Made by a program: the position numbers and the translations under genes. DNA of 37,852 nt, from contig CAKSTO010000020.1 in assembly GCA_934501115.1 (NCBI GenBank), forward strand, positions 1-37,852, in the 5' to 3' direction. Origin of the DNA: an uncultured Faecalibacterium sp. (GTDB taxonomy: Bacteria; Bacillota; Clostridia; Oscillospirales; Ruminococcaceae). Positions 32,081 through 37,852 of this stretch are shown here, in pieces (position 1 is the stretch's first letter; every line of letters starts with the position of its first letter). The notes below the pieces were generated by a model. It saw only the letters and a list, made by a program, of their open reading frames with translations, was not told the DNA's origin and ran no database searches.

Positions 32081-32109
32081 AAAATGCCTGCCCGGATGCC
32101 GGGCAGGCA
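32081..32109 (-). terminator. Terminator of the yerC transcript
   Basis: On the minus strand TGCCTGCCCGG pairs perfectly with CCGGGCAGGCA (11 bp) around a 3-nt loop, followed by TTTTT. Confidence 0.92.
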
Positions 32110-32121
32110 CAGTGCCGGGGG

Positions 32122-32451
32122 TCAGCGTACCGCAGGAGTGCCCGAGTCCGCAGGCGGATAATAGAGGTTGTTGGCGACGAACTCCAGTTTATCTTTGAGC
32201 ACGAGTTCCAGATTTGCCACAGCGTGCACCATGTTGGTAGCCGAATCGTTCACCTCCAGCAGTTTGCACAGATCAAGGCCGTCCAGCCCCATGGCGGCTT
32301 CCATCTTCCGGCTCTCAGCGCACAGAATGTGACTGAGGGCATTTTCCTGCAGAGCGATGCTTTCCACAAGGTCGACCACGGCCTGCTCCAGTGTAACTTT
32401 GGGCAGACACGGGCAGGGGCATTGGGTATGGACGCAGTTCTCAGTGGACAT
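32122..32451 (-). CDS. Cys-rich N-terminus, helical hypothetical protein
   Basis: The 109-residue protein is not assigned. Its start carries a cysteine cluster, CVHTQCPCPC (residues 6-15), that could bind metal; the rest looks helical, with SIALQENALSHILCAESRKMEAA and LLEVNDSATNMVHAVANLELVLKDKLEFV. Similar helical stretches occur in Clostridia surface or exosporium-type proteins, but this is only a resemblance. AAGGAAGG lies upstream of the ATG at 32451; an ATG at 32469 is less likely. It follows yerC by 72 bp and ends at a strong terminator, so both probably form one transcript. Confidence 0.7.
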   Translation of the reverse strand: MSTENCVHTQCPCPCLPKVTLEQAVVDLVESIALQENALSHILCAESRKMEAAMGLDGLDLCKLLEVNDSATNMVHAVANLELVLKDKLEFVANNLYYPPADSGTPAVR

Positions 32452-32523
32452 AGAGATCCTTCCTTTCATTCATCAGATCCGGGACGGTGTACGCCTCATT
32501 CTATGTCCATCAGGCGGAAGATG

Positions 32524-32826
32524 TCACTGCTTGTTTTTTTGCATTTTCTCGATCGTTTCTCGGTAGCCGCCGGATCCATACTGGATGCAGCGGTTGATTC
32601 GGCTGATCGTGGCCGTGCTGATCTCTACCGTCTTGACGATCTGGTCATAGGTACTGCCATCCAGCAGCATTTTTGCAGCTTCCAGCCGCTGCGCCATATC
32701 TGAGATCTCCTTGACCGTGCACAGATCCTCGAAAAAATTATAGCATTCCTCTCTGGTTTCAAGACTCAGGATCGCATCAAACAACGCATCCGTTGTGGAG
32801 TTTCTTCTGGAATTTCTCTCAGCCAT
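32524..32826 (-). CDS. yerC: YerC/YecD-family TrpR-related regulator
   Basis: The 100-residue protein belongs to the TrpR-like YerC/YecD family. It is all-helical, and the helix-turn-helix lies at about residues 59-80 (STYDQIVKTVEISTATISRI). The core LTREECYNFFEDLCTVKEI-type pattern (here LETREECYNFFEDLCTVKE) is characteristic. The family's ligand and targets are unsettled. The start at 32826 has AGAGGAAAAG upstream. A palindrome overlaps its own promoter's -10, which suggests autorepression. The name is family-level. Confidence 0.9.
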   Translation of the reverse strand: MAERNSRRNSTTDALFDAILSLETREECYNFFEDLCTVKEISDMAQRLEAAKMLLDGSTYDQIVKTVEISTATISRINRCIQYGSGGYRETIEKMQKNKQ

Positions 32827-32865
32827 AGTTCTTTTCCTCTGTTTTATTTTTCAGAACAATTCGTT

Positions 32866-32902
32866 GTGCTACTACTTTAGCACTTCAAAGTGTGAAAGTC
32901 AA
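32866..32902 (-). promoter_or_regulatory. yerC promoter with overlapping palindrome
   Basis: Minus-strand TTGACT (32902-32897), exactly 17 bp, then TAAAGT (32879-32874). The palindrome GTGCTA-CTACTT-TAGCAC (32866-32883 on the plus strand) covers the -10. A second inverted repeat, CACTT-CA-AAGTG (32881-32892), lies in the spacer. A repressor at either site would block the promoter; YerC itself is the first candidate. Confidence 0.6.
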
Positions 32903-33036
32903 GCCGTTTGTGTGAACAATTTTCAATTCTGTCAGTGTACAGTTTTCTTCTCTTCACATGTGAACAAAAATCATCTAAAAAATTTTGTAAATCCCCAAGA
33001 TGAATTGGCGCATCCTCCGAACTTACTCCGGAAATA
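32903..33036. promoter_or_regulatory. AT-rich intergenic region with palindrome and repeated TGTGAA words
   Basis: Between the divergent yerC and cstA promoters the DNA is AT-rich and has no gene. It holds the perfect 12-bp palindrome TTCACATGTGAA (32953-32964) and the words TGTGAACAA at 32911 and 32959; TGTGAA also occurs at 32891. These could be binding sites for a shared regulator. Confidence 0.4.
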
Positions 33037-33065
33037 TTGACAAATTATGGAACCAGGGATAAATT
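33037..33065 (+). promoter_or_regulatory. Promoter of the T-box-cstA transcript
   Basis: Consensus TTGACA (33037-33042), 17-bp spacer and TAAATT (33060-33065), starting transcription near 33072. Confidence 0.75.
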
Positions 33066-33071
33066 AGGAGC

Positions 33072-33420
33072 AATCATTCAGCAAATGCAATGAACAGGAC
33101 ATGATTCTTTGCAGCACCCTCTCACAGAGAGCCGCTCATTTGATGCAAAAGCGGCAGTCAGGAGCAAAGAGTTCTCACCTGCGAGCAGCCTGTGTGAACA
33201 GAGCCTTGACCGGTTCTCAGTAATGCGTGGCCGTTTCGCCTACGTTATCGGGCAGCGTATCTGCGCTTTTGCGCATGTACGTGTAAAGCGGCTGTCAGAC
33301 AGCAAACGAAGTGGTACCGCGGAGCGTATTTCCATACACGATGTGCCGTGTATGATGAAAGCCTTCGTCTTCGATGATCGATCCGGAAACGGAAGGGTCT
33401 TAGAGGACGAAGGCTTTTTT
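33072..33420 (+). promoter_or_regulatory. T-box leader, specifier read as CUC (leucine)
   Basis: The leader reads uncharged tRNA and controls termination upstream of cstA. Stem I is seen in CAGG (33096-33099) pairing with CCTG (33178-33181), and TCTTTGC pairing with GCAAAGA further in. Between them the 3' strand of the specifier loop is GTTCTCA, so by analogy with glyQS the codon is CTC, followed by the usual A. AGAGAGCC marks the GA motif. The T-box AAGTGGTACCGCG (33310-33322) has the UGGU that pairs with tRNA ending ACCA, fitting a leucine tRNA. ACGAAG (33306-33311) can pair with CTTCGT (33363-33368) to form the antiterminator. The rival terminator is GCCTTCGTC / GACGAAGGC with T6 (33361-33420). 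Confidence 0.88.
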
Positions 33421-33508
33421 ACGCCCCTGCCCGATCCTTCTATCGCAAGAAAGAAAGCTCCTGCTGCGGGCATTTGCTGGATGGAAAAAATGGAAAGAGG
33501 TAAAAACA

Positions 33509-35236
33509 ATGAATACGCTGGTCATCGTATTGATCGCAGCCGTGTGTCTGTTTGGCGCTTATATGCTTTACGGCCGCTGGCTGGCAAACAAGTGGGGCAT
33601 CGACCCCTCTGCCAAGACCCCGGCAGTTGTCCATGAGGACGGCCGGGACTACGTTCCCACCGACGGCTGGACCGTGTTTGCACACCAGTTCAGCTCCATT
33701 GCCGGTGCAGGCCCTGTTACCGGTGCGATCCAGGCCGCTGCTTTCGGCTGGCTGCCGGTGCTGCTGTGGGTGCTGCTGGGCGGCATCTTCTTCGGTGCCG
33801 TCACCGACTTCGGTGCTCTGTACGCTTCCGTTAAGAATGACGGCAAGAGCATGGGCATGCTGATCGAAAAGTATATCGGCAAGACCGGCCGCAAACTGTT
33901 CCTGCTGTTCTGCTGGCTGTTCTGCGGCATCGTGATTGCTGCCTTTGCCGATATGGTCGCTGGCACCTTCAACGCCTACGGTGCCGATGGCGCTCTGGTG
34001 GAGGCTGCCCAGACCAACGGTGCTGCCGGCATGGTCTCCATCATGTTCATGGTGTTCGCCGTGGTCTTTGGCCTGCTGCAGAAGAACCTGCACTTCACCG
34101 GCTGGAAAGAAAATGTGATCAGCATTGTCTTCATCGTGCTGTCCTTTGTGGTGGGCGCAAACTTCCCCATCATTCTGGGCAAGGCTGCATGGAGCTACAT
34201 CACCTTTGTGTACATCTTCTTTGCCGCTGTCCTGCCCATGTGGCTGCTGAAGCAGCCCCGTGACCACATGACCACCTTTATGTTCGTGGCCATGATCGTG
34301 GGCGCTGTTCTGGGTCTGATCGTCAACCATCCCGTCATGAACCTGCCGGTGTTCACCGGCTTTACCAACGCCAAGCTGGGCACCATGTTCCCCATCCTGT
34401 TCGTTACCGTTGCCTGCGGCGCTGTTTCCGGTTTCCACAGTCTGGTGTCTTCCGGCACTTCCTCCAAGACCGTTACCAATGAGAAGGATATGCTGAAGGT
34501 CGGCTACGGTGCCATGGTGCTGGAAAGCCTGCTGGCCGTCATCGCTCTGTGTGTTGCCGGTGCTTCTGCTGCTGCAGACGGTACCCCCGCAGACGGCACT
34601 CCGTTCCAGGTCTTCAGCCGCGGTGTTGCCAGCTTCTTCGTGGGCTTCGGCCTTGACCAGCACTTTGCCTCTGTGTTTATGACCATGTGTGTTTCCGCAC
34701 TGGCACTGACCAGTCTGGACGCTGTGGCTCGTATCGGCCGCATGAGCTTCCAGGAGCTGTTCAGCGTGGATGACATGGAGCATGCCGAGGGCTGGCGCAA
34801 GCTGCTGTGCAACGTGTACTTCTCCACCTTCCTGACTCTGGCATTCGGCTTCCTGCTGACCAAGATCGGCTACGCCAACATCTGGCCTCTGTTCGGTTCT
34901 GCAAACCAGCTGCTGAGCGCTCTGGTTCTGGCTACCCTGTGCGTGTTCCTGAAGGTCACCGGACGCAGCAACAAAATGATCTTCCCTCCGCTGGTCATCA
35001 TGCTGTGTGTCACCTTCACCGCTCTGGTGCAGCGCCTGATCGCTATGATCAAGGCCATCAGCAATGCCGCTGCTGTCACCATCCCCGCCGGTGAGACCAC
35101 CTGGGGTGCCGTGTTCATTGCAAACGGCCTGCAGCTGATTCTGGCCGTGCTGCTGATCGTTCTGGGTCTGAACATCGTGTTCCACTCCTTCAGAGCCTAT
35201 AAAAACGCCGAGCACAACAGCGAGGCAAAGGTCTGA
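33509..35236 (+). CDS. cstA: Carbon starvation CstA-family transporter
   Basis: The 575-residue protein is a polytopic membrane transporter of the CstA family, with about 15 hydrophobic segments. The N-terminus has the family hallmark HQFSSIAGAGPVTGAIQAA (about residues 59-77) and then DFGALYASVKNDGKSMG. GAVSGFHSLVSSGTSSKT is the second conserved region. CstA proteins of other bacteria carry peptides or pyruvate; this one is shorter than the ~700-residue E. coli form and like the Gram-positive ones. The ATG at 33509 follows GGAAAGAGG. Expression passes through the T-box, so a lack of charged leucine tRNA should turn it on; peptide or leucine supply is thus a plausible role. Confidence 0.92.
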   Translation: MNTLVIVLIAAVCLFGAYMLYGRWLANKWGIDPSAKTPAVVHEDGRDYVPTDGWTVFAHQFSSIAGAGPVTGAIQAAAFGWLPVLLWVLLGGIFFGAVTDFGALYASVKNDGKSMGMLIEKYIGKTGRKLFLLFCWLFCGIVIAAFADMVAGTFNAYGADGALVEAAQTNGAAGMVSIMFMVFAVVFGLLQKNLHFTGWKENVISIVFIVLSFVVGANFPIILGKAAWSYITFVYIFFAAVLPMWLLKQPRDHMTTFMFVAMIVGAVLGLIVNHPVMNLPVFTGFTNAKLGTMFPILFVTVACGAVSGFHSLVSSGTSSKTVTNEKDMLKVGYGAMVLESLLAVIALCVAGASAAADGTPADGTPFQVFSRGVASFFVGFGLDQHFASVFMTMCVSALALTSLDAVARIGRMSFQELFSVDDMEHAEGWRKLLCNVYFSTFLTLAFGFLLTKIGYANIWPLFGSANQLLSALVLATLCVFLKVTGRSNKMIFPPLVIMLCVTFTALVQRLIAMIKAISNAAAVTIPAGETTWGAVFIANGLQLILAVLLIVLGLNIVFHSFRAYKNAEHNSEAKV

Positions 35237-35272
35237 TCTCTCAGGTTTGAGCATCGCTTAGCAGAATAGGCA

Positions 35273-35313
35273 AAATGTCGCTGACGGAAGAAAAGCCGTC
35301 GGCGGCATTTTTT
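35273..35313 (+). terminator. Terminator of cstA
   Basis: AAATGTCGCTGACGG (35273-35287) pairs with CCGTCGGCGGCATTT (35296-35310), 15 bp with G-U pairs, then a T-run. Confidence 0.9.
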
Positions 35314-35393
35314 GTTGCTGTAAGCTTCTATGATTTGAAATGGCCTCCGCGTGCGCTCTGGCCATAAGCAGAGGAAAATTTATTTGATATTGT

Positions 35394-35432
35394 GGTTTGG
35401 AAACGACTGCGGTCGTTTCCAAACCATTTTTT
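35394..35432 (+). terminator. Left inward-facing terminator of the element
   Basis: GGTTTGGAAACGAC and GTCGTTTCCAAACC form a perfect 14-bp stem with a TGCG loop, followed by ATTTTTT. It would stop rightward transcription escaping the cstA terminator. Confidence 0.85.
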
Positions 35433-35506
35433 ACAGAAAGAGTCCCAAAGATAAAATGCATGGTCACCACAAAAAATGCAGTGTACGGTCCACAACCTTT
35501 CCCGTG

Positions 35507-35547
35507 AAAAAGCAAACCAGCAAAGCCCGCAGGCTTTGCTGGTTTGC
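35507..35547 (-). terminator. Right inward-facing terminator of the element
   Basis: On the minus strand GCAAACCAGCAAAGCC and GGCTTTGCTGGTTTGC form a perfect 16-bp stem with a TGCG loop, followed by TTTTT. It ends transcription from the hydrolase gene. Confidence 0.88.
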
Positions 35548-35634
35548 AAATATAAAAATAATACTTCCGCTGGAAATGGCCAGAGCGAAGCGGAGGCCAT
35601 TCTAAATCTTCTGCCCAGTTGCAAAGCACAAGAA

Positions 35635-36327
35635 TCAAAGGTTTGCTTCTTCCCACGTTTTCAGAACAGCCATCTGCACCGGCGTATGAAACCAGTGTTC
35701 CCCGCCCTCCATGATCGTCAGATGCGCCCCGCATTCCCGGCGGAAGCGCTCGATCATGGTGCGGCTGGTCAGGGCATCCTGATCTCCGTAGAGCACCTGC
35801 GTGCGGCCCTGCCAGTGCAGCGGATGTTCCCGCACCCAGCACAGATACGGCCATGAGAGGGTCTCCCCAAGATTCGTGGGGATCTCCCCTGCCCGCCGCA
35901 GCTGTTGCTCGGTCACATGGGCATATTGCATCATATTCGTGATGAGACCTTCCATATCCACCACCGGGGAGACGAAGAGGGCATTGCGGATAGGCTTTTC
36001 TTCCAGTGCCAGCATGGCAAACCACGCCCCAATGCTGGTGGCACGCAGAGAGACCTGCTTCCAGTGAAGGACGGAATACTGGTACACCAGCCGAATATCC
36101 CGCAGGGCAAACCAGGGCAGAAATTTTTCGGCACTCCCCTTCCGCTGTCCGTGCTCCGGCAGGTCGATGGCCAGCACCTGATATCCTGCCGGGCAGGCAA
36201 GCTCTGCAAAAGGCAAGGCTTCTTCTTTGCATCCCATTTTGCCATGAATGTAGAGGTAAACTTTGGAGCTTTCCTCTCCGCACAACAATGCCGGGATACC
36301 TGCAATTTGCAATGACTGCTGTTTCAT
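35635..36327 (-). CDS. Alpha/beta hydrolase family protein
   Basis: The 230-residue protein has the alpha/beta hydrolase layout: YIHGKMG after strand 3 (oxyanion HG), VLAIDLPEHGQRKG, the nucleophile elbow as RATSIGAWFAM, QVLYGDQDALT with the acid, and GGEHWFHTP with the catalytic His near the C-terminus. The elbow has Ala in place of the first Gly of GxSxG (A-T-S-I-G). It may be a peptidase or esterase; the substrate is unknown. TAGGAGATACC precedes the ATG at 36327. It lies 10 bp after the upstream hypothetical gene and is likely co-transcribed with it. Confidence 0.8.
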   Translation of the reverse strand: MKQQSLQIAGIPALLCGEESSKVYLYIHGKMGCKEEALPFAELACPAGYQVLAIDLPEHGQRKGSAEKFLPWFALRDIRLVYQYSVLHWKQVSLRATSIGAWFAMLALEEKPIRNALFVSPVVDMEGLITNMMQYAHVTEQQLRRAGEIPTNLGETLSWPYLCWVREHPLHWQGRTQVLYGDQDALTSRTMIERFRRECGAHLTIMEGGEHWFHTPVQMAVLKTWEEANL

Positions 36328-36337
36328 AAGGTATCTC

Positions 36338-36895
36338 CTATTTCATCCGCAGCATATAAATATGGATTTGCTTTGTGACATCGCATTGTTTTGCCGTATC
36401 ATAAAAGACGGAAGCAATCGTTGTCCGATTGACGAGCGAAACATTTGGAAAAGATTGCAGCAGATACTCCGTATTTGCGTCAAAATCTCCTCCATAAACC
36501 TCAAAAATAACCAGATATTTTCCGCCTTGGAAGGAGCTTCTCTGATACTTTTCCACATCACCGCGAATCTCTTTGGCATCTTCATATTTCCAGAGTTTAT
36601 ACTCGATGAGAGAATCCACCTGTCTGTCCTCTGTAAGGAGAGCCATATCTGCATGGAGCGTGGGCTGATCTGGGTATGGACACTCCCAGAAAATCTCCAG
36701 CGGAAACCGATTCCGCATGAGCTGCTTCCAGACAAGATACACAAGAGTCGTCTCATACAGGCAACCGATTCCATGAATATTCTGCTGCCGATACAGGCTG
36801 CTGTTCTGCTTAAGAAGTTGCTGCAATTCGTCCTCTTCCGCAGCAAGTGCCTTACGGATGCTTTCAAAAAAGAGCGTTTCGTTGCTCGGATTCAT
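36338..36895 (-). CDS. Hypothetical protein with PD-(D/E)XK nuclease-like motif
   Basis: The 185-residue protein is not recognised. Residues about 80-100 read HADMALLTEDRQVDSLIEYKLWK, in which an Asp on one strand and E-x-K on the next match the shape of PD-(D/E)XK nuclease cores. A following stretch, GGKYLVIFEVYGGDF, looks like the next core strand. It resembles the nuclease-like endings of some uncharacterised restriction or host-defence proteins but has no helicase or methylase partner. TGGAGAAACG precedes the ATG at 36895. Its base composition is visibly more AT-rich than its neighbours, which may mean transfer. The stop lies 10 bp before the hydrolase start. Confidence 0.7.
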   Translation of the reverse strand: MNPSNETLFFESIRKALAAEEDELQQLLKQNSSLYRQQNIHGIGCLYETTLVYLVWKQLMRNRFPLEIFWECPYPDQPTLHADMALLTEDRQVDSLIEYKLWKYEDAKEIRGDVEKYQRSSFQGGKYLVIFEVYGGDFDANTEYLLQSFPNVSLVNRTTIASVFYDTAKQCDVTKQIHIYMLRMK

Positions 36896-36913
36896 CGCGT
36901 TTCTCCATTCTGC

Positions 36914-36952
36914 AAAAGAGCCGCAGAACCCTGTTACAGGCTCTGCGGCTCT
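36914..36952 (-). terminator. Terminator of tsf
   Basis: On the minus strand AGAGCCGCAGA and TCTGCGGCTCT form a perfect 11-bp stem around an inner CCTG/CAGG hairpin, followed by TTTT. It lies between the tsf stop and the next gene, leaving that gene only 18 bp of leader. Confidence 0.85.
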
Positions 36953-36973
36953 CAGTTTGCGTATGAGAAGTAA

Positions 36974-37852
36974 TTACTTCACCATGCTTGCAACTTCAGC
37001 AGCGAAGTCGTCAGCACGCTTCTCCAGGCCTTCGCCCTTCTGGAAGCGGGTGAACTTGACGATCTTGATGTCGCCGCCCAGATCCTTAGCGACCTTAGCG
37101 GTGTACTGAGCAACAGACAGGTCGCCGTCCTTGACGAACTCCTGATCGACCAGGCAGTTCTCCTTGAAGAACTTCTTGATCTTGCCCTCGATCATCTTCT
37201 GCTTCACGGCATCAGGCTTGTTGGCGTTCTTGGGATCCTGAGCCATCTGAGCCAGCATGATCTCTTTCTCCTTAGCCACGACCTCAGCGGGGACAGAAGC
37301 CTCGTCAACGTAGCTGGGGTTTGCAGCTGCGACCTGCATGGCGATGTCCTTGCCGTATGCAACGAACTCGTCCTTGGCCTCAACGCCATTGGTGGTCTCG
37401 AAGTTGACCAGAATGCCATGGGTGCCGCCGCCGTGGACGTATGCAGAGCAGACGCCCTCGTAACGGACAAAGCGGCGAACCTTGATGTTCTCCTTAATGA
37501 CCAGGATCAGGTTCTTCAGAGCCTCGTCAACGGTCTCGCCGGACTCGGTCTTGCAAGCCATCAGAGCCTCAACGTCAGCAGGGTTCTGCTTCATGATGAC
37601 CTGAGTTGCCTCCTTGACGAAAGCAACGAACTTGTCGTTCTTGGCAACGAAGTCGGTCTCAGCGTTGACCTCGATGACAACACCCACCTTGCACTCGGGG
37701 CAGTAGTCAGCGTAGACCATGCCCTCGGCAGCGGTACGGCTTGCCTTCTTGGCAGCGGTAGCCAGACCACGCTCACGCAGGATCTCGATTGCCTTCTCGA
37801 AGTTGCCGTCAGCCTCGGTCAGAGCCTTCTTGCACTCCATCATGCCGCAGTC
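36974..37852 (-). CDS. tsf: Translation elongation factor Ts (N-terminus beyond window)
   Basis: EF-Ts exchanges GDP for GTP on EF-Tu. The frame is open to the window edge at 37852; only the first ~20 residues are missing (the first visible residues are DCGMMECKKALTEADG, following the UBA-like start). Core motifs are VVIEVNAETDFVAKND (about residues 57-72 of the visible part) and FVRYEGVCSAYVHGGGTHG. The length and C-terminus, ending AAEVASMVK, are normal. The rpsB gene that usually precedes tsf would lie beyond the right edge. The internal ATG at 37843 is not the start. Confidence 0.97.
   Translation of the reverse strand, partial: DCGMMECKKALTEADGNFEKAIEILRERGLATAAKKASRTAAEGMVYADYCPECKVGVVIEVNAETDFVAKNDKFVAFVKEATQVIMKQNPADVEALMACKTESGETVDEALKNLILVIKENIKVRRFVRYEGVCSAYVHGGGTHGILVNFETTNGVEAKDEFVAYGKDIAMQVAAANPSYVDEASVPAEVVAKEKEIMLAQMAQDPKNANKPDAVKQKMIEGKIKKFFKENCLVDQEFVKDGDLSVAQYTAKVAKDLGGDIKIVKFTRFQKGEGLEKRADDFAAEVASMVK

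Larger units (their letters stand above)
35332..35608. mobile_element. Symmetrical inverted-repeat element (MITE-like) with two inward terminators
   Basis: The ends are near-perfect inverse copies: 35340-35365 and 35576-35600 are each a partial palindrome starting ATGGCC and ending GGCCAT, and the match extends outward to 35332/35608 and inward for about 60 bp in all, into the AT-rich arms. Each half then carries a perfect hairpin with a TGCG loop and a T-run pointing to the centre. No open frame or transposase is present, and no target duplication is obvious. It fills the gap between convergent cstA and the hydrolase gene, which is otherwise empty. Confidence 0.6.

Noticed and set aside
32864..32900. 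CIRCE (HrcA) element near yerC
   Set aside because: TTTAGCACTTC resembles one half, but the inverse GAGTGCTAA half at 9-bp spacing is absent and no chaperone gene is next to it.
33109..33636. 175-residue open frame over the T-box
   Set aside because: It crosses the T-box and terminator and overlaps the cstA start in another frame; the RNA structure explains the sequence.
33440..35254. 604-residue open frame antisense to cstA
   Set aside because: It is His/Gln/Asp-rich, lacks a ribosome site and any known domain, and mirrors the high-GC coding of cstA on the other strand.

Overview
The window looks like chromosomal DNA from a GC-rich gut Clostridia bacterium of the Oscillospiraceae/Ruminococcaceae. 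The tsf product, the YesM/YesN-type two-component system, the T-box leader, the YqfC/YqfD/YlbJ genes and the short GC-rich palindromic repeats in gene gaps all fit a Faecalibacterium-like genome. That assignment is inference, since no marker such as rRNA is present. No rRNA, tRNA, CRISPR array, prophage or transposase gene was seen.

Layout. 1-6279 (all minus) is a sensory and transport block: sensor kinase, AraC-type response regulator and a TRAP-type binding lipoprotein in overlapping frames, then a terminator, then dctP-dctQ-dctM (dctM runs off the left edge). An inverted repeat just upstream of the dctP promoter is a candidate response-regulator site. 6494-7024 (plus) is a small membrane protein. 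7303-9995 (minus) is uxuA-uxuB of glucuronate/fructuronate catabolism, with a strong promoter and an upstream palindrome. A gene-free stretch (9996-10463) holds a possible small structured RNA and a two-way terminator. 10464-15194 (minus) holds a lipid kinase, a ClpA/ClpC-type unfoldase without the middle domain, a TSCPD-domain protein and a PHP phosphoesterase. 15358-17634 is a YbhJ-type aconitase-family hydratase with a long GC-rich leader. 17864-20471 is a divergent cluster of sporulation-type genes (ylbJ; yqfC-yqfD). 20547-25483 (minus) is a protein-quality and ribosome-assembly block: lon, engB, a methyltransferase and hslO. 25798-29026 (minus) is a YjjG-like HAD phosphatase, an ABC-F ATPase and a Gx-family membrane protein. 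29122-32826 (minus) holds a membrane-anchored SGNH hydrolase with a long Ser-rich tail, a small acidic protein, a HAD phosphatase, a Cys-rich small protein and a YerC/TrpR-like regulator. 33037-35236 (plus) is a CstA-family transporter behind a T-box leader whose specifier reads as CUC (leucine). 35332-35608 is a symmetrical inverted-repeat element with two inward-facing terminators. The right end (minus) holds an alpha/beta hydrolase, a lower-GC nuclease-like hypothetical protein and the truncated tsf.

Most promising for follow-up: the 277-bp symmetrical MITE-like double-terminator element; the leucine-type T-box controlling a CstA transporter; the kinase-regulator-binding-protein trio next to a TRAP operon; the three repeat copies placed just after stop codons; and the uncharacterised leaders of the hydratase and lon genes.
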